Of a stretch of 64,000 bases of DNA, positions 25,897 to 34,668 are shown in pieces (positions within the stretch are counted from its first letter, which is position 1; each line of letters starts with the position of its first letter). The position numbers were made by a program, and so were the translations under genes. This DNA comes from Flammeovirga pectinis (GTDB lineage: Bacteria > Bacteroidota > Bacteroidia > Cytophagales > Flammeovirgaceae). The notes beneath the pieces are model-generated. The model saw nothing but the letters and a program-made list of their open reading frames with translations. It made no database searches and had not been told where the DNA came from. The stretch covers positions 744,001 to 808,000 of the forward strand of contig NZ_CP034562.1 in the NCBI RefSeq assembly GCF_003970675.1, read 5' to 3'.

Positions 25897-26445
25897 TTAA
25901 AATCCGAAAACTAAATCAAGTGTCATCCCAAAATTAGGTTGATGTGTTTCTATATCAACTCCTGGAGAGAGTGTAAAACCTGTACTCCAATGCTTGTTTA
26001 CAGAATAAGCCATACCAGATTGGAAAATTATACTTCCTTCCCAGTCTTTCGCATTCTTGTTGGTATCTTCAACGTGCGTGTTAGAAGAAGATGTAGCGTG
26101 TTCCCCTTCTTTTTCGAAGCCAAAAGTAGAACCTAATCCTACAAATGTTCCAAATTTAGAGTGACCTAATGGAATTTCTCTCACAAAGCATCCGGCAAAA
26201 TGATGTCCAGTAAATTCTACTGTACCCTGAAATTTTGTTAGGTGTGCAAAGTATACAGAACTTGTAAATTCGAAATGTGCGGCACTATTATAAGAGACTT
26301 CTACTTCGAAATGATTCTCATGATGTTCCCCTTCGATAACGCTTTTGTCATGCCCTTTTTTCTTGTCATCTCTTTCGGTTGCTAGTGCATCAAAAGAAAA
26401 AAAGCAAAGGATAGATAAAAATGGATAAAAATATTTAGTTAACAC
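25897..26445 (-). CDS. His-rich outer-membrane protein, copy B
   Basis: 182 residues. The start is GTG at 26445; no in-frame ATG offers a signal peptide. Signal peptide to about residue 22, a charged His-containing linker (KKKGHDKS, EGEHHENHFE), then the same beta-barrel core as copy A ending in LDLVFGF. Spacing to copy A's start is 134 bases, with no terminator seen between them, so the two may share a transcript. Tandem duplication is the simplest origin; divergence sits in the linker and in the loop near residues 115-135. Confidence 0.7.
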   Translation of the reverse strand: MLTKYFYPFLSILCFFSFDALATERDDKKKGHDKSVIEGEHHENHFEVEVSYNSAAHFEFTSSVYFAHLTKFQGTVEFTGHHFAGCFVREIPLGHSKFGTFVGLGSTFGFEKEGEHATSSSNTHVEDTNKNAKDWEGSIIFQSGMAYSVNKHWSTGFTLSPGVDIETHQPNFGMTLDLVFGF

Positions 26446-26840
26446 TTTGTTGAATAAGTTAATTTATTGTAGTTCACTTGTTTTGAAAAAGCAACTTATG
26501 AAAAAAAACTTATAAATAAAGTGACAGAACACTCTATTAACAGTTGTTTATTTAAAATAAATACCTGTATTTTTTACGTTTAAATAGTATGCGTTTGCAT
26601 ATTGTTATGTGGTAATCTGTTTTGATAATTATAGTGTGAATTTTATCTGAGAGGAAAATACTGTAGTAACTATAAATTATCAATTAGTTTAATATTTCAC
26701 AAAATAGATGATTTAAGTAAGTTGAAAATATTGAGGTGAAAGATTTGAAAAAATATTAGAGAGAAGTACCATTTAAAAGAGTATTTCTAATACCTTACTA
26801 TCAAAGAATTGGTTTTACATAAAAAGATAAAGAAAGAAAT
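26446..26840. other. intergenic region, 395 bases
   Basis: AT-rich spacer between divergent genes. I see no RNA gene, convincing hairpin or perfect TAnnTTTG element in it. Confidence 0.4.
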
Positions 26841-27215
26841 ATGTTGAGAAGTATCCACCCTAAATTACCAATGCGTGATAAAAATATCACTAAATCATTC
26901 TATCTAAATAAATTAGGGTTTTCTGAAGTTGGTACTATTGATTATGATGGGTATTTAATGATAAAGAAAGATCAAATTGAGATTCACTTTTTTGAGTTTA
27001 AAGAACTAGAACCAAAAGATAATTACGGACAGGTGTATATTAGAGTTGATGACATTGACCGTTTATATCAATCATTAGTAGATCAAAATACAACTATCCA
27101 CCCGAATGGGCCATTAGAAGTAAAACCTTGGGGGCAAAAAGAATTTGCTGTTTTAGATCCTGATAATAACCTTTTGACTTTTGGTGAATGTATAGAAGTC
27201 ATAAAAAAAAGCTAA
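26841..27215 (+). CDS. VOC-family protein (bleomycin-resistance/glyoxalase fold)
   Basis: 124 residues. A paired beta-alpha-beta-beta-beta fold with SFYLNKLGFSEVG, the IHFFEFKELEP strand and the terminal AVLDPDNNLLTFGE, which follow the bleomycin-resistance protein pattern closely. Such proteins either bind glycopeptide antibiotics or are small metal enzymes; metal ligands are not complete by eye, so a binding role is more likely. Monocistronic; the stop codon lies within the shared terminator. Confidence 0.8.
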   Translation: MLRSIHPKLPMRDKNITKSFYLNKLGFSEVGTIDYDGYLMIKKDQIEIHFFEFKELEPKDNYGQVYIRVDDIDRLYQSLVDQNTTIHPNGPLEVKPWGQKEFAVLDPDNNLLTFGECIEVIKKS

Positions 27216-27245
27216 CAACACTGCATAAAAAGAGTTGTTAGCTTT
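27203..27245. terminator. terminator between convergent genes
   Basis: AAAGCTAACAAC (27208-27219) pairs perfectly with GTTGTTAGCTTT (27234-27245). On the minus strand eight T follow, so it is strongest for the leftward lipoprotein gene; the left arm overlaps the VOC stop codon. Confidence 0.75.
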
Positions 27246-27266
27246 GTACATTTTTCTAGAATATTC

Positions 27267-27659
27267 TTAATTATTAGGATTGTAAGTATCCCATAATTGA
27301 GGGTAAGAGGTTGAATTACTACTGACAGTAAATGTTTGTTTTACACTAGAATACGGAAATGTTTCCGGATTTTTATAGGGTTCTATTGTACAAGTACCTC
27401 TATATGTAAATTCAATTTTACTTACCATTACAGTATCACTTGCTCTTGTAAACAATTTGGTAGCCCCATATATAGGTGGTTCCATAGCGTACCTATCAAG
27501 TACAGTTACTTTTGCCGTTAATGTTTTACACCCCTCCCAATTAAATTCCATATATCCAGTTTTTAAAGGATACGATTCTATTGGTTGGCAAGCGTTAAAA
27601 ATTAATGCTAGAGATAGTAATAAAATAGGTGGTAGTAAAAATTGTAAAATCTTTTTCAT
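27267..27659 (-). CDS. small lipoprotein of unknown function
   Basis: 130 residues from ATG 27659. Signal with lipobox IFNAC, mature sequence of beta character containing CKTL and TCTIEPYKN (two Cys). The start lies one base after the stop of the thioredoxin gene, so it is translationally coupled to it. It may be a substrate or partner of that thioredoxin. No family recognised. Confidence 0.68.
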   Translation of the reverse strand: MKKILQFLLPPILLLSLALIFNACQPIESYPLKTGYMEFNWEGCKTLTAKVTVLDRYAMEPPIYGATKLFTRASDTVMVSKIEFTYRGTCTIEPYKNPETFPYSSVKQTFTVSSNSTSYPQLWDTYNPNN

Positions 27660-27660
27660 A

Positions 27661-28146
27661 CTATTTATAGGTGGCAGGGTTGATTGCAGTAGGTGTCCAG
27701 CCATTAATAAATTGCATTACTTTATTTTTATCGTATCCTTTTCCACTTTCTAGATTACCAGAGTTTTGGATATGTATCACTTTCCCACTACCGTTTAATA
27801 TAACAAAAACAGGAAAGCCGAAACGTTGAGGATTACCTAATAACTCCATCGTTTCTTCGTTTTTATTTTCTTTACTCCAGTTTACAAGAACGGTAACGTA
27901 ATTATCGTTCATCACTTTCATAATTTCTTCGTCCTGATGTGTAAATTTTGCATACAGTTTACACCACCCACACCAATTACCACCTACTTTTACAAATACA
28001 TGTTTATTCGATTTTTTTGCCAAAGAAACAGCCTCTTTAATATCTGCTTTTGCGTCTGCACTCGGATCGTAGACTTCGGTTTGTGAATATGCATTAATTG
28101 ATATGAAAATACCGATAATTGAGATTAATAATTTTAAGTTTTTCAT
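27661..28146 (-). CDS. periplasmic thioredoxin-like protein
   Basis: 161 residues. Signal peptide 1-21, then a thioredoxin fold with active site NWCGWCK (Cys59, Cys62) and cis-Pro loop FGFPVFVIL. This is the thioredoxin_7/DUF255-like group common in Bacteroidota, which usually serves in periplasmic disulfide reduction. It is co-transcribed with the lipoprotein immediately downstream. Confidence 0.87.
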   Translation of the reverse strand: MKNLKLLISIIGIFISINAYSQTEVYDPSADAKADIKEAVSLAKKSNKHVFVKVGGNWCGWCKLYAKFTHQDEEIMKVMNDNYVTVLVNWSKENKNEETMELLGNPQRFGFPVFVILNGSGKVIHIQNSGNLESGKGYDKNKVMQFINGWTPTAINPATYK

Positions 28147-28186
28147 GTTTGTTATCTAAATTATAACGCGAACTAAATATAAAAAA

Positions 28187-28414
28187 ATGGAAATGAATAC
28201 TGAATATATAGGGTATCTAGCATCTATCCTTTTAATGATATCATTCTCACTTAAGAATGTAAATAAATTACGTTTAATAAATACCTTAGGCTGTTTTACC
28301 TTTGTATTGTATGGATATTTATTAGATGCATGGCCAGTGGTTATATCAAATGGTTTTATTGCAACTGTAAATATCTTTTACCTTCTTAAAGATAAGAAAA
28401 ACCCTAGTAAATAG
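28187..28414 (+). CDS. YgjV-like small inner-membrane protein
   Basis: 75 residues with three membrane segments (YIGYLASILLMISF, LGCFTFVLYGYLL, NGFIATVNIFYLL) and a short basic tail. The S-F-x-L-K-N-x-x-K-L-R-x-I-N pattern is that of the YgjV family. Function unknown. Its 3' end overlaps the convergent deiminase gene by 11 bases. Confidence 0.7.
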   Translation: MEMNTEYIGYLASILLMISFSLKNVNKLRLINTLGCFTFVLYGYLLDAWPVVISNGFIATVNIFYLLKDKKNPSK

Positions 28415-29852
28415 GATCTCTCTTAATAGGCATACTCATACAATGTGATCCTCCTCTTGCTCTAGATAATTCAGCAGAAGGGAGTAGAATCAATGTGTCT
28501 TTGATGTCTGCAGGTTTCTTTTCTTCATTTTTAAAAGCTTTAAGAAGGTCTTCCGCTTTTATAATATCAATACCTTGCTTTTTAAAGCCCTCAGCAGTTT
28601 TATCATTTCTGTCGTAACCAATTACTACCCCTTCTTTTAATGCAAGAACATTACAAGAGTCTGTCCATTGTTCTCTTCTACCAAAAGGAAATTGATTATC
28701 ACCAGAATAGATAAATCGAGTAGGAGTTGTAGAATGAAGATCATTTAGACTGATATCATTCAACAGATCTTCTAAATAATCAAATTTAATAGGCTTATTG
28801 TAATCTTGACCTTTTACATATTGTAAAATTTCTAATTCATTTTCACTTTTCTGTCCTCCTAAAGAAGAAATGAAATCACCCTTTTCTTTTTTTAAACCCT
28901 CTTTAGAGAAAGAACCAAACAATACCCATAAATTTCTTTTTACCTGAGTAAAGGTAGTGTCAATGTGCATATAGGCCCTTTTTGCAGGGATTTTTACAAC
29001 AGTAACTTTATCTACAATACCTCTTCTATGCATTTCGTGCACAACTTTACTAGCAGCGTGTATAGAAGTTCTCTCACTTACACCTACTAATAAGTGGTTT
29101 GGAGCTACAGTCATAACATCTCCACCCTCTAAAGTGACAATTTTTTTATTCTGTTCCTCTTCATCTAATAAGAAGAAATCTTCGGGGTCAGTTATCTCTA
29201 TAATCTTATCTGTGTATTCTTGAAACATAGGGTGATTAAAGAAAATGTATTTCATTAAAATCGACTCCCTTGTTCTTGCTTTTTTCTTTGGCTTATTTAA
29301 TAGAATATGATCGTTAACTGTTATACCAATGTCTCTAGTAAATATAAGATTTGGTATAGGAGGGAAGATCATTCTTTTGTCTGGTAGTATTCCAGAAATC
29401 ATAGTTCGAGCCAATACAGACGATTCTAGCTCCATTAATTCGTCTTGTAATAGGTAGGATGTCCCTTCATGTGCACAAACAGAAGCAATCATTCTTAATC
29501 TTAGATTAGGATTCTCTAAAATTGAAGCAAGTAGTGCTTGGGGTTCTATTACTTTATCAGAATTGAAATAATCTTTTTTATCTGGTTTGTAAAAATGTCT
29601 TTCAGATTCAGGTAAGTCTATTTGATGAATTTGAGAATGTATTTTTTCATAGTCTAGAAAATAGAGTAAGATCTTTAAGTATAAATCATATTCTTTTTTA
29701 CGCATGGTTTCTAAATGGATAATATCTTCAAAAAGCCATTCTTGCGCTTTAGTTGGTATTACTTTTCCAATGCCTTCATCTGGGCTATGGATAATTAACC
29801 TTCTAAGTGTACCTACTTCAGAACTTACGTTTATATCTAGATTACTATGCAT
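28404..29852 (-). CDS. arginine-deiminase-like amidinohydrolase
   Basis: 482 residues, longer than the usual ~410 of arginine deiminase. Guanidine-modifying superfamily features: N-terminal EVGTLRRLIIHSP, FTRD (Asp174), EGGD (242-245), the catalytic His in MHIDTTF (His296) and the catalytic Cys in GGSHCMSMP (Cys471). It would convert arginine to citrulline and ammonia, or act on a related guanidine. No ornithine carbamoyltransferase or carbamate kinase follows, so it is not a full fermentation operon. The extra ~70 residues lie before the FTRD motif (50-130) and around 320-390. Confidence 0.82.
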   Translation of the reverse strand: MHSNLDINVSSEVGTLRRLIIHSPDEGIGKVIPTKAQEWLFEDIIHLETMRKKEYDLYLKILLYFLDYEKIHSQIHQIDLPESERHFYKPDKKDYFNSDKVIEPQALLASILENPNLRLRMIASVCAHEGTSYLLQDELMELESSVLARTMISGILPDKRMIFPPIPNLIFTRDIGITVNDHILLNKPKKKARTRESILMKYIFFNHPMFQEYTDKIIEITDPEDFFLLDEEEQNKKIVTLEGGDVMTVAPNHLLVGVSERTSIHAASKVVHEMHRRGIVDKVTVVKIPAKRAYMHIDTTFTQVKRNLWVLFGSFSKEGLKKEKGDFISSLGGQKSENELEILQYVKGQDYNKPIKFDYLEDLLNDISLNDLHSTTPTRFIYSGDNQFPFGRREQWTDSCNVLALKEGVVIGYDRNDKTAEGFKKQGIDIIKAEDLLKAFKNEEKKPADIKDTLILLPSAELSRARGGSHCMSMPIKRDPIY

Positions 29853-30213
29853 TATATATATATGTTGATATACCTTTTTTATTATTTCAACTTAAATATC
29901 CATTATTTAAGGCATTCATTTAAATTTTTAAGAGAAATTATCTACATCTGTCACTATTAAATCAAAATCACCTCTTAATAATGATATTTATTATTTAATA
30001 AGATTAAAAATTGACTTTTTTGAAGAGTATTGATTATTTTTCTATTTTTTCTTTTGTATTTATAAACGTAGTTTTTACATTTGAATATCAATTCAAATTT
30101 TATAGTTAAATATTCAGTTAAATTATAGTCGTAAATAAAAAATCTCAGTAATTATTATTAATCAAATAAAAGTTAACTATTTGTTATTCAATGTTTTAAT
30201 GTCCGAGCATTTA

Positions 30214-30264
30214 AAGTCATTGACTTATGGTGATATAGTTTTTAAAACTTGTTGACAAAAGTCA
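30214..30264. promoter_or_regulatory. candidate operators: AAGTCA-T-TGACTT and TGAC-N4-GTCA
   Basis: A perfect inverted repeat AAGTCATTGACTT at 30214-30226 and a second dyad TGACAAAAGTCA at 30253-30264 share the same GTCA/TGAC half-site. They lie 100-150 bases upstream of the pckA -7 element. Regulator unknown. Confidence 0.35.
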
Positions 30265-30362
30265 TTTAGACACTTTTAAAATACACGTACTATTGTAACG
30301 TAATCAATGGCCAACAACACAACCAATAAACGGACATTAATTACTATTGAATTACTATAGAG

Positions 30363-30370
30363 TACATTTG
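30363..30370 (+). promoter_or_regulatory. -7 element of pckA
   Basis: TACATTTG, a perfect TAnnTTTG, giving an untranslated leader of about 50 bases. No TTG at the ideal upstream distance. Confidence 0.5.
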
Positions 30371-30426
30371 TATTTTATTGTATTATTCCAATAAGCACAT
30401 AATGTAAAAGCAATTAAAACAACACA

Positions 30427-32040
30427 ATGATGACAGAAACACACAAATTAGCGGGTAAACTTTTATCACAATCAAAAAGAGTAAACAAAGATTTATCAGT
30501 TGCTGAGCTAGTAGCAGAAGCAATTAACAACGGCGAAGGCGTATTAAACTCGACAGGAGCTATCATGTGCGACACAGGTAAGTTCACTGGTCGTTCTCCT
30601 CAAGACCGTTTTATCGTAAAAGACGATTACACTACCGACAGAGTATGGTGGGGTAACATTAACAAACCATTTCCACAAGACAAATTCAATGGTTTAGCTA
30701 ATAAGATGGTAGATTACTTATTAGATAACCAAAAATTATATGTAAATAATGTATACGCTGGGGCAGATCCTGCCTACCGTATTAAAGTAAGAGTTGTAAC
30801 ACCTTTAGCATCTGTATCGCACTTTGTGAACAACATGTTTATTGTTCCAACTGCAGAAGAGTTAGCAGCATTCGGAGAGCCTGATTACGTAGTATTACAA
30901 GCTCCAGAATATAATGCAAACCCAGAAATTGATGGCACTCGCCAAGGTAACTTCTCTATCTTAAACTTTGGAGAAAAAGCTGCTTTAGTAGGTGGTTCTC
31001 GTTATACTGGAGAAATTAAAAAAGGTATTTTCTCTGTTTTGAATGCGTTATTAGTAGATCAAAATGTTCTGCCAATGCACTGTTCTGCTAACGAAGGAGT
31101 AGATGGAGATTCTGCTGTATTCTTTGGCTTATCAGGTACTGGTAAAACAACTTTATCTGCAGACCCTAAGAGAAATCTAATTGGTGATGACGAGCATGGT
31201 TGGTCTGACAATGGTATTTACAACTTCGAAGGTGGTTGTTATGCTAAAACAATTGACTTATCTAGAGAAAATGAGCCAGAAATTTGGGATGCTATAAAGT
31301 TTGGTGCAACATTAGAAAACACTCGTTTCTTCCCAGGAACTACAGTTGTTGACTATGCAAATGTGTCTATAACAGAAAACACACGAGTATCTTACCCAAT
31401 CGATCATATCGAAAATGCTAAGATACCATCTGTATCAGAAACTCATCCTCGTAATATTTTCTTCTTAACTTGTGATGCATACGGTGTGTTACCAGCAATT
31501 TCTAAGTTAACTAAGGAACAAGCAATGTACCACTTTATGTCTGGTTACACAGCAAAAGTTGCAGGTACTGAGGCAGGTATTACGGAGCCAACGCCTACAT
31601 TCTCTGCGTGTTTTGGAGCTCCTTTCATGCCACTTCACCCATCGGTTTATGCAATGAAACTAGGTGAAAAAATGACAGAGCATAATACGAATATTTGGTT
31701 AATCAATACAGGTTGGTCTAATGGTCCTTCTGATAAAGTTGGTAGAACTAAATTAAAGTACACTAGAGCAATGATTACAGCAGCTTTAGAAGGTAAACTA
31801 GATAATATTGAGTTTGTTGAGCACCCAGTATTTGGAGTTCAAGTTCCTACTCAAGTAGAAGGTGTACCAACTGAAGCATTAGATGCTAAAGCATCATGGG
31901 CACTTGGAGGATTTGAAGGTTACGAAGAAACTGCTGCTAAATTAGCGAACAAGTTTGTTGATAACTTCAAGAAATTTGAAGAAGGTTTAGAAGATAAAGC
32001 GATTCTAGAAGGTGCTCCTAAGGTAGGTGTAAAAGCTTAA
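30427..32040 (+). CDS. pckA: phosphoenolpyruvate carboxykinase (ATP)
   Basis: 537 residues, full length. Converts oxaloacetate and ATP to phosphoenolpyruvate, CO2 and ADP, the entry to gluconeogenesis. The kinase loop GLSGTGKTT (about 234-242), IGDDEHGW metal-binding segment, FEGGCYAK and the adenine-binding NTGWSNGP region are intact. Starts with two consecutive ATG codons. Codon use (many optimal codons) suggests high expression. Monocistronic with a long upstream control region. Confidence 0.98.
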   Translation: MMTETHKLAGKLLSQSKRVNKDLSVAELVAEAINNGEGVLNSTGAIMCDTGKFTGRSPQDRFIVKDDYTTDRVWWGNINKPFPQDKFNGLANKMVDYLLDNQKLYVNNVYAGADPAYRIKVRVVTPLASVSHFVNNMFIVPTAEELAAFGEPDYVVLQAPEYNANPEIDGTRQGNFSILNFGEKAALVGGSRYTGEIKKGIFSVLNALLVDQNVLPMHCSANEGVDGDSAVFFGLSGTGKTTLSADPKRNLIGDDEHGWSDNGIYNFEGGCYAKTIDLSRENEPEIWDAIKFGATLENTRFFPGTTVVDYANVSITENTRVSYPIDHIENAKIPSVSETHPRNIFFLTCDAYGVLPAISKLTKEQAMYHFMSGYTAKVAGTEAGITEPTPTFSACFGAPFMPLHPSVYAMKLGEKMTEHNTNIWLINTGWSNGPSDKVGRTKLKYTRAMITAALEGKLDNIEFVEHPVFGVQVPTQVEGVPTEALDAKASWALGGFEGYEETAAKLANKFVDNFKKFEEGLEDKAILEGAPKVGVKA

Positions 32041-32080
32041 TTATAGTAGTTTTCTAGTACGAATATATAGACATCAGGTG

Positions 32081-32117
32081 GAGGCTATCATTTTTAAAAT
32101 GGTAGCCTCTTTTTTTG
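32081..32117 (+). terminator. terminator of pckA
   Basis: GAGGCTATCATTTT pairs with AAAATGGTAGCCTC (one G-T pair), followed by seven T. Confidence 0.88.
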
Positions 32118-32606
32118 TTTTATACTGTAATCAGTTCTTTTGCTAATGGTGAGTTTATAATTTATTCATCTTAAGATTTTTATATTTCTTTAATGTTTCG
32201 TGATTTTAGGTATTATTTCAGTTTCATCTATTTATTCATTGTAAGTTTACATTTAAAGCTCTTTTTGCTCTTTAGTTTTAATCAAATGTTAATTTTATAT
32301 TGTGAGAATATAAACAGAGTTGTTTGTTATTTTTTTATATGTAATTCAAAAATCATATTAAATTGTATTTTATACCTTTTATTTTGATTTTGAGATGTTT
32401 TAAAAATCACAATTTATTATTTTTCATTCTTGGAGAATAGAATATTAAATCTTAGAGTAACATTAAGCGATGTTTTTAACTTTAATATGAATGTAGTTTA
32501 TATGTAATATTAACTCTATGTTAACTTATTATTTTAATGAAACATTTTTTTGATAAAACCTCTAACATTGCAAACATATTATCATATACGACTATATTTA
32601 ATTACA
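32118..32606. other. AT-rich spacer upstream of the porin gene
   Basis: About 490 bases of very low G+C. A 64-codon frame at 32193 is almost entirely Phe, Leu, Ile and Tyr and looks like composition noise. No RNA gene or clear promoter pair found. Confidence 0.4.
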
Positions 32607-33893
32607 ATGGAACGCACAGTTAAACTGTCAATTAGACTATTACTACTAGTAACACTTTTAGCTACTGTAAGTGTGAATGCACAAGATAGTTTTGAAGAGA
32701 TTAAAATAGATTCACTTGGTTTTAAACCAGAGCAAGATGGAGAGGGTTTAATTCAAAAATCTTTACCTAAAAGTTGGACCGATAGAATTAAAGTAAGTGG
32801 TTATATTCAAGCGAGGTATAATGGCTTATTTGAAACCAACCCAGATTTAGAAGTTCCGCAAATGGATAAAAACTGGGGTGCAGATAAAGGTATTTCACTT
32901 CGTAGGGTACGTTTAAAAGTAAGTGGATGGTTATTAGATAATGTGTATGTATATATGCAAGCAGATTTTGCTGGTTCACCTACTTTAAGAGATGCTTACA
33001 TGGATTTATATTTTGATCATCATAAATCTACTTGGTTAAGGGTTGGGCAAAGTAAAGTCCCTTTTGGCTTCGAAAATATGCAATCTTCTCAGTTCCGTAT
33101 CCCTTTAGATCGTTCAGATGCTATCAACTCTGCTTTACCTAACGAACGTGATTTAATGGCAGTAATGTATCATACTCCTCAAAAAGCGAGAAAGGTATAC
33201 GAGTATATGAAAAAGAATAACTTAAAGCATAGTGGTAATTACGGTACGTTTGCTTTAGGAGCTTATAACGGTCAGGGTATTAATACATCAGACTTAAACG
33301 AAAACCTACACGTTGTTGCAAGAGCCTCTTGGCCATTCCAGTTTGCGAACGAACAAATAATGGAGCTTTCAATTCATGGGTATACTGGGCAATATGTTTT
33401 GCCAAATACATCTGAAGGGCTAGAAGCAGAGGTAACAAACTCTAATGGAGAAAAAGAAATTGTATATGCAGCAGGTCAGAATTTTGATGATGCTAGGTTA
33501 GGAGCAACATTTGTTTGGTATCCTCAGCCAATTGGTTTTCAGGCAGAATATAACTATGGTAAAGGCCCTGAATATGATGTGCCAACTAATATGGTGAAAA
33601 CGAAAAATTTACACGGTGCATATGCAATGATTTATGCAAAAATAGATTATACACATCACCAGTTCTTTCCTTTTGTTAGATATATCTATTATGATGGAGG
33701 TAAGAAGTTTGAGTTAGATGCAAGAAGTTATAGTGTAAATGATGTAGAAATTGGTGTAGAATGGCAACCTAATAGAGCCTTTGAATTTGTAGCAATGTAT
33801 ACAATGGCAAACAGAACTTACGTTGATTCTCAAAACCCTTATAATGATCAAGCAGGTAATTTATTAAGATTACAAATGCAAGTAAACTTCTAG
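32607..33893 (+). CDS. phosphate-selective porin O/P-type outer-membrane porin
   Basis: 428 residues from ATG 32607, which starts the signal peptide MERTVKLSIRLLLLVTLLA (cut after VNAQ); a longer frame from 32550 would bury it. The mature part has the porin O/P pattern: IKVSGYIQARYNGLF, RRVRLKVSGWLLDNVYVYMQ in two strands, RVGQSKVPFGFE, and a barrel ending in LRLQMQVNF. Family members pass phosphate or polyphosphate, but the substrate varies. Single-gene unit. Confidence 0.87.
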   Translation: MERTVKLSIRLLLLVTLLATVSVNAQDSFEEIKIDSLGFKPEQDGEGLIQKSLPKSWTDRIKVSGYIQARYNGLFETNPDLEVPQMDKNWGADKGISLRRVRLKVSGWLLDNVYVYMQADFAGSPTLRDAYMDLYFDHHKSTWLRVGQSKVPFGFENMQSSQFRIPLDRSDAINSALPNERDLMAVMYHTPQKARKVYEYMKKNNLKHSGNYGTFALGAYNGQGINTSDLNENLHVVARASWPFQFANEQIMELSIHGYTGQYVLPNTSEGLEAEVTNSNGEKEIVYAAGQNFDDARLGATFVWYPQPIGFQAEYNYGKGPEYDVPTNMVKTKNLHGAYAMIYAKIDYTHHQFFPFVRYIYYDGGKKFELDARSYSVNDVEIGVEWQPNRAFEFVAMYTMANRTYVDSQNPYNDQAGNLLRLQMQVNF

Positions 33894-33917
33894 ATTAAAG
33901 CAAATAAGAAATGATAT

Positions 33918-33956
33918 AAAAAAGGTGATCAATTTATTAAAATTGATCACCTTTTT
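33918..33956. terminator. bidirectional terminator
   Basis: AAAAAAGGTGATCAATTT and its perfect complement around a short loop, with A and T runs on either side; shared by the convergent porin and outer-membrane genes. Confidence 0.87.
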
Positions 33957-33980
33957 TATATAAAAGTGGTACATTAAAAA

Positions 33981-34550
33981 TTAGAATCTTTTACCAATAC
34001 CAATACCTAAATTAAAGGCATCATAGACTCCGTGACCATTACTTGTTTTAACTTCATAACTAAACATAGGTGTAACATCCCAGCCTACTCCAGCAATTGG
34101 AAATTCTCTTTCAATATTAATTTTTGCGACAAAGAAGTTCTGATTTTTTTCAATTTCGACACCAGGGCCTACAGCAACTACCCATAAAGGAGCTACTTCA
34201 AAAATACCCATTATAGCACCTACGTAACTGTATTCTCTTTCTAATTCTTCGCCTTCATGGTTTTCTATAACATAATTAGTTAATTCAATATCATTAGAAA
34301 GACCAATAGCAAATTTATGAGAAAACCAATATTCATAATCTAAGCCAATTACAGGTATTATTACTGTTTGGTCTTTGTTGTCTATTGCTTTTGGTACATA
34401 GCCATGAGCCCAAATTAGGGCGATTCTATGATGCTTTAATTTACCATGAGCTTCTTCTCTACCATGCATTTTTTTGGTAGAATGTTCTTCTTCTTGACCA
34501 AAGCAGGTTACAGATGAAAATAAGAATATAAATAGAGCTAATAATTTCAT
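33981..34550 (-). CDS. outer-membrane beta-barrel protein
   Basis: 189 residues. Signal peptide 1-18, a short His/Lys-rich linker (STKKMHGREEAHGKLKHHR), then beta strands ending in GIGIGKRF with a C-terminal Phe. The pattern HKFAIGLSNDIELTNY and VVAVGPGVEIE is that of small Bacteroidota outer-membrane proteins of unknown function. In plan (His-rich linker plus small barrel) it resembles the tandem pair at 25106-26445, though direct similarity is low. Confidence 0.68.
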   Translation of the reverse strand: MKLLALFIFLFSSVTCFGQEEEHSTKKMHGREEAHGKLKHHRIALIWAHGYVPKAIDNKDQTVIIPVIGLDYEYWFSHKFAIGLSNDIELTNYVIENHEGEELEREYSYVGAIMGIFEVAPLWVVAVGPGVEIEKNQNFFVAKINIEREFPIAGVGWDVTPMFSYEVKTSNGHGVYDAFNLGIGIGKRF

Positions 34551-34574
34551 AAATGATTGTATAAATAATTAAAA

Positions 34575-34610
34575 ATGAGTGTTCCTTCAAAAATAGAAGA
34601 AAACACTCAT
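34575..34610 (-). terminator. terminator of the ABC/M1 operon
   Basis: TGAGTGTT pairs with AACACTCA with an inner CTTC/GAAG stem; on the minus strand TTTTT follows. It lies about 60 bases past the M1 gene stop. Confidence 0.65.
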
Positions 34611-34668
34611 TTATTTTATTTTATATAAATTACTTCTTAGATAATATCAATTATTCCTTTTTAATATA

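Larger units (their letters stand above)
29853..30426. other. long control region upstream of pckA, 574 bases
   Basis: Very AT-rich. Contains clustered GTCA/TGAC half-sites (30214-30271) and a -7 element at 30363. No RNA gene or coding frame is convincing. Confidence 0.45.

Noticed and set aside
27457-27753. 98-codon plus-strand frame across the lipoprotein and thioredoxin genes
   Set aside because: Antisense to two genes with clear signal peptide, lipobox and CGWC site.
29853-30426. RNA gene or riboswitch in the long pckA upstream region
   Set aside because: No tRNA-like or conserved riboswitch core seen; only short dyads, listed as operators.
32193-32387. 64-codon frame between pckA and the porin
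   Set aside because: Almost entirely Phe/Leu/Ile/Tyr in the most AT-rich spacer of the window; no promoter or terminator supports it.
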